From Rhodamnia argentea (taxonomy: Eukaryota; Streptophyta; Magnoliopsida; Myrtales; Myrtaceae): a stretch of DNA of 64,000 nt. The stretch lies in assembly GCF_020921035.1 (NCBI RefSeq), contig NC_063153.1:16492001-16556000 (forward strand), given 5' to 3'. The notes under the pieces were generated by a model. That model was not told the origin of the DNA and searched no databases. It was given only the letters and a program-made list of their open reading frames with translations. Shown here one piece after another: positions 45,300-58,495 of the stretch (the first letter of the stretch is position 1; every line of letters begins with the position of its first letter). Position numbers and translations under genes: made by a program.

Positions 45300-46567
45300 T
45301 GCTTTCAAGCGGCTAAGAGGACAAAGAGAGACACTACATGGAGGAGACCGGGGCTTGATGGGGTCACTGTGGGGAGCGCAAACGTCGTGCTTTTGCTGTC
45401 TCTTGCCACTTTCGATGCCCAGTTCCTCGCAGTGGGTGGAGGGAGGGGGGTTGAAGAGAGGAGAGAGAAGGAGTTGCTTTCGCTTTCCCCGTTCGTTTTA
45501 TGGGCTTTGTCCTCCCCAATAATTCACAAACCTTTCTTTTCTTTCCTTCCCATGGCGCTGAATGATACATGGATTTGTATTGTCCTTGCCTGTAATTTTC
45601 TCTTTAACATTTTGCTCTTCTCTTGTGCAAAGAGAATATCAGAGCAAGGCATGCTCAAATGGATGTCCAGAATCCAGACAGACAATTTGTCATCCCTCAC
45701 CAAAACATTTACAGAAACAATTTTCATCAGATTCCGAGTTTCAATCTCCTTTTCCACGGTGCATTTCTTATACCTTATTAATTGTGTTGCACGTGCTCAA
45801 CCACATGCCCGGCTGGGCGGGGCGGGGCGGGGCGGGGCGGAGTAGGCCTCAATGTTTCTTGGCCCGCCGAGATTTAGATAAAAAGTCTCAGGCCAAACTA
45901 GAACGAGGCGGTCCCGGCCTGTTCAGCCCTAGCCCGATTTTAGTACTCTCTTTCAAGTTTAAGAATAAATCAGTTATTATGTTTTTCGGCCTCAAAAATC
46001 ACTTTTTTCTATGTTTATTCAGCTAATTTATTCGTGATTTTATCAAATCGTTTTGAGCATAACTAACCGTATGTCATATTTTTAAATTAGTGAAAAAAAT
46101 ATTTGGGGCCATGCCGGGCCATTTCAAGCTTGGGGGACCCCGAAATCCTGGCCCGAGCCTATTCGGTCAGGTCCGATCCGGGCTTCCGGGCAACAGGCGA
46201 GTCACATGCCTGCGATCAGGTGGGACAAGGAACACAACTCAAAATGACCCCGTGAGTCGCCTCGACCAATTTCCAGTCAAACCCTGACCAGGAAATGGAG
46301 GTGAACGTCCTCAAAATCTCAACCACAGTCCTGACAAGGGCGAAATGGATCCGAAGGGGAAAAGAACATGTCATGCTTTATCTGTAGCATCTAAAGCTTC
46401 AATAACCAACCAAGATGATGTAGGAGCTCAACAACACAGGCGGTGGACCACATGGAGGGAGGCATGACATGGGGAAACATGACACATGTCACAACCTATG
46501 TGGTTGTCCATCTAGACAAGCATATGTCATGCTTCGATTGAGACTTGGACAAGAGCACTTAGGGTCC
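45300..46567. other. upstream flank of KIX gene and GC-rich repeat
   Basis: The first part is the probable promoter and leader region of the KIX gene (minus strand). From about 45800 to 46220 come words such as GGGCGGGGC, GGCCCG and GCCCGAGCC arranged roughly in inverted fashion, like the ends of a small transposon. No gene seen. Confidence 0.4.
45814..45840. repeat. GGGGC-type tandem repeat
   Basis: About five units of GGGGC/GGCGG in a row. Such G-runs can form a G-quadruplex on the plus strand. Confidence 0.8.
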
Positions 46568-46808
46568 CCGTCTATTTTGCAAAAAATAAATGACTTGTAA
46601 AATATTTTACTCTAAAAATGATCGCTTGTATCGCTTACCAAATTGAATGAACCAAAAAATATTCTCACCATCCTCGAGCATGTTTAGACATGGATTGTTG
46701 TCGATATTGAGAACATTTTCCATTGACTGATTATTTCAAGCCATACAAAAGGTCCTTTTTTCTTAAAAGCGTTGTATAGATCATTCATTTTTCGACAAAA
46801 AACCGAAA
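46568..46808. mobile_element. MITE related to 18130-18356
   Basis: Contains TAAATGACTTGTAAAATATT and ATGATCGCTTG on the left, and ATCATTCATTTTTCGACAAA on the right, the same order of words as the copy at 18130. More diverged. Confidence 0.55.
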
Positions 46809-48894
46809 CCCAAAGAACATAGAGAATTGACTCTACGGGTGCTTAAACTATCCACATGTCTCGCACATCCTCATTTTCCTCCACTTTGATTTACATGGTT
46901 TGTCAATGCATGCGGCGTGTGCTTAATACATGGTCTGTGATTTTGAAGAAGTCCGAGTCCGATTAGGGTGCGACATCTTTTTGATCATCGCATCGACGGT
47001 CAATCCTTACTCTGATATGAGATTGCCTAAATGTGCTAGATTGACATTGACGTGAAATCGAAAATACATCCATAACGAGAGAAGGGGGTGTTGTTTTCAA
47101 GCTCACTGGCCCACGAAACTAACATAAATCCCCAACAAAAAGTAGGATTAGACCAATGGATTCTCTGCTCAACAATGTTCAGTTCGAATAACACCAATTT
47201 GGGTAAAATTGCATCTTATCAGACAATTTGTGGATGGACTTATATATATGGTACAAACCTAGCGAAACTGAGAAGTGTAATAAACAAGTATTTGGTCAAC
47301 GGTCTCTTTTTTGACTATCTAAGGAGGAATGCATTATCACTAGCATTATAATCTTCTTGGTCAGATTCCAAATTATTAGTTTGCATTTTTTTTAAGAAAC
47401 TAATGCTCTTCGGTTTCTTTTTACCGTATAAATTATTGAAATTTTGGACTTGAGTAAAGTCATTAAACTACTTCGTCCGAACTTTTGGACGTAAAATTTA
47501 AGGGTATTCTCTAGAATGAAAAGAAGAAAAATATTTTCTCTCGACTTAGGAGATAATGATAGGGAAGTTAAACTCCGAGTCATCTCCGGATTGCTACGGT
47601 CGAATAGGGTCGTATAGTAACGTCTCGTATCCGTGGTAAATCATCGGAGTTTTGGCTCTTGCGTCATCGATTTGTGCTTCGCACAACATCTTTGAACCGA
47701 CTTATCGGTGATGTACCTCTGATTCAAAGACAATGTGTACTAGCATTATAATCTTCTTGGCCAGATTCCAAATTACTAGTTTGCTTCTTCTTTTTTTCAG
47801 AAAATAATGCTCTTCGGTTTCTTTTTACCGTATAATTATTGAAATTTCAAAGGAGCTTCGCATCTGTCCTTCAATGTCACGTCCATGTCTGTTGCTCTGT
47901 TTACAGAAAGGTTGGCTGTCCATTTGCTCTGCAGTCTGCCCGATGTACTTCTTTGATATCAAAAGCGCTCCGCATCCCAACCACCGTCTCGTCCTTTCGT
48001 GGATGAGCATCAATCAAACTGAAAAATCAGAGACTCGTGAAAGAACGTGCGTATGCCATGCTACATTTGTGTCATCTTCCATATTTTTCTCAATCTTGTT
48101 TCATGTAATGTCGTTTTAAGCCGCATTTGATCGCCTGAATTTCCAATTAGGACTAAACTGGATAGGGCATGGTACTTTTTTTAATTTCATTCACTTTTCC
48201 TCGAAATGTGAATGAGAAACATCTTGATTCAAAAAGCATAATATCAAATCAAAGACGAATTCCAGACAACTTTAAAAAAAAAAATCAACCTCATAATAAG
48301 AAAAATCATTAAAACAAGGTCATAGGTTACACAAGCAAAGAGCACACCTATGGTTTCTTCATACCAAAATTGACGGCCTATCATCAAATCCATTTTCAAT
48401 AATGAGCACGCATTAAGAACTCCGTTTGTAGCTACAACTTTGCCTTTCGGCGGTGTGCACATATGTTTGGCATCCCCAACACCATCACTTAGCATAATAA
48501 AATGGTTGAAAGATTATAGATTTGACACCTTTGAAAGCCAAACCTTCACGAAGGTCTTCTAATCTTCTTTAAGACCGAACTTGTTTACCAATCAAACCCA
48601 AAGAAAGCGAAACTCCGAAAATATACCCGCAAAAAAACCCCAATTCTATATTATATTGAGGTAGAAATATTCTTGAAACGGAGAGAAAGAAACTTCCGGA
48701 TCTAAACTAAATCGGCGAAAAAAAGCTCCCAAAACAGGAGGAAAACGAAAAAGGAAATAGAAAACTATAACAACCTAAGATAAAGGGGAGGGGAGGGAGA
48801 GATCTAGCTCAAACCCTCAGCTCCATTGAGGTGAAAGAACTAGGCCTTGTGAAGGGAAGACGGAGAGAAGAGAACTAGGGTCAGCTGGTATATC
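46809..48894. other. intergenic with a spaced direct repeat
   Basis: No recognised gene. It includes the direct repeats at 47339-47444 and 47739-47847. An 83-codon frame on the minus strand at 48244-48495 has no recognised family; what follows on that strand is AT-rich. Confidence 0.35.
47339..47847. repeat. pair of about 107-bp direct repeats, 400 bp apart
   Basis: Copies at 47339-47444 and 47739-47847 both start ACTAGCATTATAATCTTCTT and both end ATTATTGAAATTT, with a small length difference in a T-run. The sequence between them is unlike either. They could be ends of a small repeat element or traces of a local duplication. Confidence 0.75.
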
Positions 48895-51800
48895 CCCTAC
48901 ATTTCATGTTCAAACGGATAGGATATGATATGAAAATCTAAAGATTTACTTATATCTTATCAACTATTTGGTGAATCGCATGTAATAAATTGAATATTTT
49001 ACTTACCGGCAATAGACTTTGCCCTCTAGGTCCATAGTTTCCTCTATATATAAACTAGACTTATTTAAAAAGAAAAGGAAAACTCAATTCACTGAAAATT
49101 ATATCTACACATTATAGTCTCAACTAAACTTTGAAAACTCAGCCTGCCATGGACTGAACACAAGCAAGACTAATCTTTATAATTTATGGAGAAAAATGGA
49201 ATAACAATTAGGGGTGTGCAAAAGAATCGATAATCACCCACACCATTTAGAATCGGATCGGATTGGCCCGGACCGATGAGTGCGGGTCCGGTTGCCGGTT
49301 TCAAGTGTGAAACTACTCACCCACCCACCGGATCGGAGAGCAACACATAATATATTATTTAATTTATAATTTAAAAAAATGAAAAATCTTAAATCCCCAA
49401 TTTGAAACTTACTTATCTCGTCTCAAACTCTCACTCTCATATTGGTCACTCCGTCTCCGTCTCTCGACTCACGGCCTCAACTTTCAATTTCCATCGACTC
49501 ATGGTCTCAACTCTCAATTCCCATCGACTCAGGGCTGCACATTGGGTCTTTCATCCTCTCTCTCGGCCTTTCATCTCTCCCCTCTCTCTCTCTCTCTCCC
49601 TTCATTTGCTTGGTGGGACGGGCCCGGGTGGGTCCATGGAACCAATGGACAGCTTCCAATTTTAATTTTTTTGAATCGGCCTTTAGTGGGGCGGTTCTTG
49701 CCTCGTCTACCCGGGTCACACTCAACACTAATAACAATTTCAGCAGTCGACAGAGCACGATGATTATAGCGGCAGAGCATTTCTTGGGTCTGGGGATGAG
49801 TAAAGACCGACCGAAGCTTCTTTTCCTTCTCTTCGTGGCTTTCCAATGAATGAGATCTTCCCTCTTCAATAGGAAATCGGGACCATTTTGCTTTGGCATA
49901 GTAAGAACGGTGTCGTTCTCGTGGACGCAGGCGTGCAGCAAGGTCATTGATGGTCTGCCCTTTATAGTAGAGAAAGAAGAGTTTGTCCCCCACGGCGATG
50001 GGAACGAGGTAATTTACTATCTCTTTCCTCTTGAATGTCAGAAAATGGTGAATCCCAAAAAGAAGATCTCGTTGGGATGTTTTCTTTGTCGGGTATAGTT
50101 AATTCAAATCACAGTTATAAATACCATGGCTCCGTTTGGGAAAGGCTTTCCTAAAGGTTTGAATCGTCGAAGGCCGAAATTAGGTGTTTAGAAAGAAATT
50201 AAGGAAATCACATTCGAAAAAAGTCAGCTTTGAAAAGGCTGAAAGCTCAAAACAGGTCTTGGGTTGCCTTGGGCTTTTCAGCCTTATCGGTGCGCTGTTG
50301 GAATAAGTTAAATGAAAATCTTTTAACTACCTTTGCCCTCAAAATTTTGTTAAAATTTCAACTTTAACCATTTAGAAATAGAAATCGTATATCTATTCAA
50401 GCGGTCCCTCGCTCTCTCTTATGCCAGATCAGCCTCGGCCACCTTGGGTCAAGCGGCCCCAACGACCCCCGCTTGAGGTTGCGCCCCCCAAGCAACGCTT
50501 GAGATTGCGAGACCTCGGGTGAGGACGTGGGTAGCCAAATCTGGCTTGCCCGTTGATAGCCGGCTTGAGCCAGATTTGGCTCACAAGTGGCCTAAACCTC
50601 GCTAGAAATATATGAGATCTAAATATTTTTTTAGTTTAGCAACAACCATTTATACAATGTAGTTTTTTCTAAAAGTTATTTAAACCAAAGTTGCTTTCCC
50701 ATTCCTATGCCTTTTAAAATACACTTCACCAAATATTGTTTGCATTTTAAAAAAAAATCACTTTTGACCTAAAATTCTTTGCATTTTTTCAAGGGCTTTT
50801 CCCCAAAGCCGAACCAAACACACCATATGTGGGATAGGTATCACCTCATCATTATCTTGTCCTCTTTTGAATTTTTCATTTGTTCGTTGTTCGATATCAT
50901 ATGACTTTGATTCATATAAATAATATACGGAAGCTTTCACAAAAATTAATGCTAAAATTGAGGTAGGGCGTTATGTTATGGAGAGATTAGTCTATACCGA
51001 AGTTGACTTTTTTAGTGGTCATTTAGTCTCGAATTGAAAACTAATACCATCACAATTCCGTGGCATTACTAGTTAGTGGCGTCACATTTCATGTATCGTG
51101 CAAAAGGTTGTCGATTCAGTATCACGTTCGCCTCTAGTATCTTACAATGACTTATCACTACCCTTACAACTGGCTATTGGTGGACAAAGATCTTCCTCCC
51201 TTTTGACACTATGACTCCCCCAATGGTTGCTCGCGCTCCCGTCAACCTCGTCGCTGTAGACAAGATTCGATATCGGCGAGGCGAGAGGAGGTCTCTCCTC
51301 AAGATCCCCCGCCACCACCCTCGAGATCTAAGTAAAGATATGGTGGGTTAGTTAGGTCTCGACGGGCCGACAACCATGGGCGCCTACAGGGAGAGATGAA
51401 CTTGAAGACATTGACACTAAAGTGGTGGCGCTGCCACTTGGGATTCGCCATGACAACTTCACAAACGGCTGCGACGGAGTCGATAGCTTTGGGCTGCGAC
51501 CAAAGGGGCTAGATGGAGGGAGATATGGGGTCTTGGTTTTCATGGGTATTTAATCAAGTGGATTGAGGATTAAAGTAAAGTGAACTTTAATGGAAAAATT
51601 TGGTGGATTAGGTATCGAGTGAGGTATGCAGTTCTATCCCGGTTTGTATAGCATCTCTATCTTGCACGACACTACGAATCCTCACTTACGAGGAGTTTTA
51701 GAAGAATGCTAACCCATATGGTAATAATCTTTTTTATGTGTACTAATATCTTGTTAGCTAGATTATTTATAAATTCATGTGCAACAGAAAATTTCCACCG

Positions 51801-52151
51801 TTGTTCAGTAATTTTTATTTTTATTTTTGCAAAGATTGAATTTAAGGAGAGAATAAACTTTTCCAATGGATAACATTTTCGAAATATATCGAATTGATAA
51901 TTTTTATTTAGTAAAATTAATACTCGTGTGTAAGAAAAATGTAGCAATGAAATCACTTAATATGTCGCTTTTACTTTCTTTAAGGGTATTTAAACTTTTA
52001 CACATGTCTTGTTGGGGATCGAAGTGAAGTGAACATGGATAAAATTTTGTGGGTAATGCATCGAGTGGGTATGCAATGTATATTATGTTAAGAGTGTCAA
52101 TTTACATAATCGAACAATAAGAAAAGAGAAACAAGTTCGCAAAAAATGGTT
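48895..52151. other. intergenic, no gene seen
   Basis: A TAGGGGTGTGCA word at 49210 resembles a hAT-like left end, but no matching right end was found. The stretch at 49400-50100 is open in several frames on both strands without resemblance to a known protein. A GC-richer patch at about 50400-50590 has repeated CCTCG and GGCTTG words, and a GC-rich patch at 51180-51540 is similar to the cores of the transposons elsewhere. None is called as a gene. Confidence 0.35.
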
Positions 52152-52156
52152 CTAAG

Positions 52157-52491
52157 TGTTATAACTATATTAATCATAGGTGGATGCTTCACCTTTCACC
52201 ATTTCCTCTTCCAATGTATGTTACAAATACATTGATGTACATTGATGTACATTGATGTACATTGATATGGATTGATGTTGCACCTTTCACATCCCATGAG
52301 CGGTTTTTCCTCTTCCAATGTAATATACCCTCTAGCCTATAAATAGAGGCTTTTGTAAACTTGTTGAGGTAATGAAAAGTGAGTTAACATTTGCTTCCGC
52401 TTCACTCTTACATTCTTCTCTCGTATTATATTTTCAAGTTCGCTTTGTATTTCCGAGTTGATTCCAAAGATCACCGTTTACTTTTACAACA
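52157..52491 (+). repeat. 5' LTR of the copia element
   Basis: 335 bp, with a CTATAAATAGAGG promoter-like box near 52338. It has one more copy of a 10-bp ACATTGATGT repeat than the 3' LTR. Confidence 0.92.
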
Positions 52492-55400
52492 CGTTATCAG
52501 CACGAACCGGTTAGAATCTTAGATATCACTCGAGGTAACACATCTTTACCTCTTCATTATCTAACATCTCTACATTTTCTTTTTAAGTATGTCAAACTTT
52601 ACCAAGAGAGAGTTTGCAACGTTAGATATTACCGAAAGTAATTATCTAATATGGGTTTTTGATGTCAAGATACACTTAACATCATTAGATCTTAGTCGAT
52701 CTATTCTCCCGGAATCTAATTATACCCCGCCCCGGAAGGCTAAGGCTCTTATCTTCATTCGCCACCATTTACATGAAGATTTGAAGGCCGAGTATCCGAG
52801 CGAGGAGGACCCTGCAATTCTATGGCAATCCCTAAAGGATCGCTTTGATCATCAACAAGAAGTGGTCCTTCCTCATGCCAGGTTTCAATGGATCAATTTA
52901 CGCTTTCGGGACTTTAAGTCCATAGCAGAATATAATTCTGCTATTCACCGAATTGTATCACAATTAAGACTCTGTGGCTAGCATATCACAGAGATTGAAA
53001 TGTTGGAAAAAACATTATCTACCTTCCATGCCAATAACCTTGTACTCCAGCAGCGGTATAGGGCAAATAATTATTTAAAGCATTCGGAATTAATTTCTGC
53101 ACTACTTGTAGCGTAAAAGCACAACTAGTTGTTGATGCAAAATCATAATTCCCGTCTTCCTTGGATCGCTCTTGTGCCTGAAGCACATGTCGCACGTCAT
53201 AAAAACAAGAGTCACCGGCATTGGAAGGGTAAAGGGCATAACTTGAAAAATCAACCTTATAAGAGCCGAGATAGAGGTTTATAAGGACCTAAACGTGGTC
53301 CACAAAGAAAAGAAGGTCCCGAAGTACCTAACCAGGTTGGTGCCAATGTTTGTCATAGATGTGGTTCTACAGGCCATTGGTCTCACACTTGTCGCACCCC
53401 AAAACACCTGGTTGACCTCTATCAAATGGAACAAGATGAGAGAAAAAGGGAAGCCAATGTTGCAACCAAGCCTTTTATGGAGGATAAAGAATCATCTCTT
53501 GACAATATATCTTTTGATATTGATCATTTTTTGGATTTAGATTAAGCAATACATATAAGTTTATGTTTATTCACATGTATTCTCTTAGTTTTTGAATAAT
53601 ATTCACGTTTAATATTATAATTTCATTTCTTACTCTTTTATGTTAGTCATCAATGATGCTGAGCAATTATCTCGAGGAGAAAAATAGTATTCTTTGTCTT
53701 GTAGACAGTGGTACTACACATACTATCCTCCAGCAGAGGAAGTTCTTTGAGGCATTAAAAAAATGCGAATGGAATATTACCACTATTTCAGGCGATAGTA
53801 ATATAATTACAGGCTCCGGAAGAGCTCGTGTAATATTACCAATGGGCACAGAAATTTTTATTAATGATGCTTTATTTTGCCCACGGTCTAAAAGGAACCT
53901 ACTTAGCTTTAAAGATATTCGTTCCAATGGGTTTCACGTTGAAACCGAGATCGAAGGTGGTAAAGAATACTTGTATCTAACTCGGATAAGTGGATACAGA
54001 AAACAAATTATGGAAAAGTTACCATCATTCTCCTCCGGGTTATATTATACTTACATAAATGTGAGTAATAAACATGTTGTGATGAACCTGAAGTTCACAA
54101 ACCCGGAAGGTTTTCAATCATGGCATGACCGTTTGGGTCACCCAGGGTCGAATATGATGCGCCGAATATTAACACATTCAGTTGGACATTCATTAACAAA
54201 TCGTGGGCTCCCTTCACCCACCGATTATGTATGCGATGCGTGCGCCGAGGGTAAATTAATTATACGGCCGTCTCTTACTAAAGTAAGGGTGGAATCTCCT
54301 ATATTTTTGCATAAAATTCAAGGAGATATCTATGGGCCTATCCACCTTGCATGTGGACCTTTCGGGTACTTCATAGTCCCGATTGATGCTTCAACGCGAT
54401 GGACATACGTTGACCTGTTGTCAATACGTAATATGGCTTTCGCAAAATTACTCACTCATCTAATTAAATTACGTGCACAATTCCCTAATTACCCGATCCA
54501 GAAGATCCGGTTAGATAATGCTGGTGAATTTACGTCTAAAGCCTTTGATGACTATTGTATGGCTATTGGGATAGACGTGGAGCATCCTGTGCCACATACT
54601 CATACATAGAACGGCTTAGCAGAATCTTTAATCAAACGCCCGAGAATGATTGCTAGACCGTTGCTGTTGAGGGCTAAATTACCCTTTAGTTTATGGGGAC
54701 ATACGATATTGCGCGCTGCATCATTAATTAGAATTCGACCCACTGCATATCATGAATACTCCCCGATTCAACTTGTACGTGGATGTGAACCCGATGTTTC
54801 CCATTTGCGAATATTTGGTTGTGCCGTATATGTTCCTATACCACCTCCACGGCGTTCCAAAATGGGGCCTCAACGTCGACTTGGTATTTATGTGGGATAT
54901 GAATCTCCATCTATTATAAAATACTTGGAGCCCCGGATGGGCGACTTGTTTACTGCCCTGGTTCGCTGATTGTATATTTGATTAGGCACATTTCCCGGCA
55001 TTAGGGGGAGAAAGCCTGAAGCTTAAAGAATGCCGTGAAATTTTCTGGAAGGAAGATCAATTGAATTACCTTGATCCACGTACAAACATGACCGAACTTG
55101 AAGTTCGGAAGATTATTGACTTGCAACATTTAGCAAGTAAACTGCCGGATGCATTTATCGATCACAAAGGGGTGACTAAGTCCCATATTCCCGCATAAAA
55201 TGCACTACCTAGAGTGGAGATCCCTTTGGGACCAAAAATGTCTGATGAGCCTAGTCAACGCCGGAAGCGTGGACGACCCACGGGAGCTAAAGACATAAAT
55301 CCGCGAAAAGAAAAAAACATTCGGTCACCCAATGCGCCTCATGCAGAGGAAAGCAATCCTGGTGAAATTAGTGCAATTGCCCCAAATAACAATTCCGGGA

Positions 55401-57442
55401 ATACGGAACGGCCAAATCCTATTGATTTGGGAAACGATGAGGATTTGGTTGATGTTAATATAGAGGTTGCGATAAACTATATGAATACGGGAGTGAGATA
55501 TGATAGAATTACAACCGTTGTCGACGACTCATTTGTCTCCTTAGTAGCGCTTACTGTCTCAAAAGATAATCTGGATCCATAACCAAAATCCATTCTTGAA
55601 TGCCAGAAGCGTTCAGATTGGAATACATGGAAGGAGGCAATTAAGGCAGAACTAGACTCGCTTAATAAACGTTGTGTTTTTGGACTTGTTGTCCAAACAC
55701 CCAAAGATGTTATCCCTGTTGGATACAAATGGGTGTTTGTGAGAAAATACAACGAAAAGAATGAGGTGGTAAGATATAAAGCGAGACTAGTTGCCCAAGG
55801 GTTTTCGCAGAGACCCGGTATAGACTTTGATGTCACTTATTCTCCCGTAATGGATAATATTACGTTCCGTTATTTGATCAGTATGGCAGTAAGTATGAAT
55901 CTAGATATGCACTTAATGGATGTTGTGACTGCATATTTATATGGGTCACTTGACACCGATATATATATGAAAGTCCCTGAAGGATTTTCGATTTCCCGAG
56001 ATGGGAAAGAATGAAAATCGTAACATGTACTGTATCAAATTGCAAAGATCATTATATGGTCTTAAACAATCAAGTCGTATGTGGTACAATCGGTTAGCTG
56101 ATTACCTCCTGAAGCGTGGATATATGAATAATGTAATATATCCTTGTGTGTTCATAAAAAGGTCATCAAATGGCTTTGCCATCATATCCGTATATGTGGA
56201 TGACCTGAATATAATTGGAACCCTAAAAGAGTTCGAAGAAGCTCGTTCCTGCCTAAAGAAGGAATTTGAAATGAAAGACTTGGGTCAAACCAAGTATTAT
56301 CTTGGCTCGCAAATCGAGCACCTCCCAAAAGGAATTTTATTGCACCGGTCTAATTATACAAAGAGGATATTGGAGACATTTTACATGGATAGATCTCATC
56401 CTCTCAGCACACCAATGGTGGTACGTTCACTTGAAGTGGACAAAGACCCGTTTAGACCAAAAGAGGAAAGCGAGGATAGGTTAGGACCTGAAGTTCCTTA
56501 CCTTAGCGCTATAGGAGCACTGTTATATCTTGGAAATTGCACCGGACACGATATTACATTTGCAGTAAATGTCTTAGCTAGACACAGTGCCAATCCAACC
56601 GGAAGACATTGGAATGGCGTTAAACATATCCTATTTTACCAAAGAAACAAAGATTTAACATTGGTGCGATATTTAGATGCTGGATATATGTCTGATCCTC
56701 ATAATGCCAAGTCACAGACTGGTTATGTGTTCCTCTGTAGAGATACGGCAGTTTCATGGAAGTCGGTAAAACAAAGTGTAGTTGCCACTTCCTCAAATCA
56801 TTATGAGATTATTGCATTATTTGAAACTGCCAAAAAATGCGTTTGGTTAGAAACTTTAATACACCACATTTAAGATTCATGTGGTTTATCCTCAATTCAT
56901 GATGCCCCCACTATACTTTTTGAGGATAATGCGGCTTGCATTGCACAAATGCATGATGGATTCGTCAAAAGTGATAGAACTAAACATATTTCACCTAAGT
57001 TATTTTATCCACATGAGCTTCAAGAAAAAGGTGAAATAAATATCCATCAAATTCGCTCTAGTAACAATCTTGCAGATTTGTTCACTAAATCCCTACCTAC
57101 TTCCACATTTGAAAAACTTATATATGGAATAGGGATGCGTCGACTTATGCGACTACTTCAATTAGGGGAGCGAATTAACCATCCTCGAAGGATGGAACCC
57201 GGAAGGTTTATGGTTGTACTCTTTTTCCCTTTTGTAAGTTTTTTTCCCATAGGGTTTTTACTTGCCAAAGGTTTTTAATGAGGCAACCTACATGCAATGA
57301 CTATTACAATGAGGGGGAATATTATACACACTTTACTCTTTTTCCCTTCGCCGAGTTTTTGTCCCACTGGTTTTTTCTTGGCAAGGTTTTTAATGAGGCG
57401 GTTTAAACAGTGTATAATAAAAGGTGAACATCCAAGGGGGAG

Positions 57443-57767
57443 TATTATAACTATATTAATCATAGGTGGATGCTTCACCTTTCACCATTTCCTCTTCCAA
57501 TGTATGTTACAAATACATTGATGTACATTGATGTACATTGATATGGATTGATGTTGCACCTTTCACATCCCATGAGCGGTTTTTCCTCTCCCAATGTAAT
57601 ATACCCTCTAGCCTATAAATAGAGGCTTTTGTAAACTTGATGAGGTAATGAAAAGTGAGTTAACATTTACTTCCGCTTCACTCTTACATTCTTCTCTCGT
57701 ATTATATTTTCAAGCTCGTTTTGTATTTCCGAGTTGATTCCAAAGATCACCATTTACTTTTACAACA
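57443..57767 (+). repeat. 3' LTR of the copia element
   Basis: 325 bp, about 98 percent identical to the 5' LTR outside the 10-bp repeat-number difference (counted by eye). Confidence 0.92.
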
Positions 57768-57772
57768 CTAAG

Positions 57773-58495
57773 TAATTTTACGGCCACATATCTTCCCTAA
57801 TTTATGTATCACTTAAGAGTTGTCGCATCACTTGATAAAAGTAGCTTTATAAAATATTCAATAATAATAAAATTCACTAAATTCATTTACTTATTAGATA
57901 TTCTGTAGTCCCTTATTGATAAATATTAGAGAATTCCTGTTAATTTGAGCAATCAGATTTAGGGATGATAAACTTTTGCAGACTATTCTACCGCCGAGCT
58001 ACTGAGGAACAGTGGGAGATTCGATCTCATAAAGTTCAATTCTCGCACTCAACTCAAAATCAATATGAGTTTGAAGTTTCCTTCGTAACGTTCGAAATTT
58101 CTTTATAGTGGCTTCGTTACATTCTTCATTTCATAAGGAACAGATCGCATGAATGATTTTAAAAAGACGGTAAGATTACTGGTAAAATTGACGAGATTAC
58201 TGTACGGCATACGAAGATAATTACTTATTGATAAAGATCCTTAAATAAAAAAGAAAAATACAAAATACAATATACTAAAACACGGGGTTTTTTTTTTGTC
58301 GGAATACTAAAACACATGACATGATCACATTCCGGAAGAAAATAAAAACTCCGCGAACAAATGCTTTGATTCATAAACGCACTGCAGCTCTGGCTTCGGT
58401 TTCGGCTTCGGGCTCCCTCCATTTCCTTGGGAGAACGCCTTTCAGTTGAAGAATTCTGATCGATCGACACTCCGAGCTCCGCCGCCGCCGCCGCC
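57773..58495. other. upstream region of WDR11-like gene
   Basis: No gene seen. A short minus-strand stretch at 57979-58009 resembles the first part of tRNA-Asn, but no complete tRNA is present. The last 100 bp are CT- and GCC-rich, as in a leader. Confidence 0.4.

Larger units (their letters stand above)
52157..57767 (+). mobile_element. Ty1/copia LTR retrotransposon, broken
   Basis: 5,611 bp, flanked by the 5-bp target duplication CTAAG (52152-52156 and 57768-57772). The LTRs begin T(G/A)TTATAAC and end ACAACA. A primer-binding-like sequence (TTATCAGCACG) follows the left LTR, and a purine tract (CCAAGGGGGAG) precedes the right one. Parts in order are gag with a CCHC zinc knuckle, aspartic protease with a DSG core, the integrase region with its zinc-binding start, reverse transcriptase with YVDD, and RNase H. 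Integrase before reverse transcriptase marks Ty1/copia. The coding region is interrupted about six to eight times, so it is a fossil. About seven LTR differences over some 325 bp suggest an insertion of roughly one to a few million years. Confidence 0.93.

Noticed and set aside
44838-45845. 335-codon open frame on the plus strand
   Set aside because: It runs opposite to the first two KIX gene exons and their intron and has no recognisable domain.
49209-49330. Another hAT-like MITE
   Set aside because: A left-end-like TAGGGGTGTGCA is present, but no matching right end or target duplication was found.
49402-50098. Several overlapping open frames on both strands
   Set aside because: No known family, no clear splice pattern, compositional bias from CT-rich runs; not enough to call a gene.
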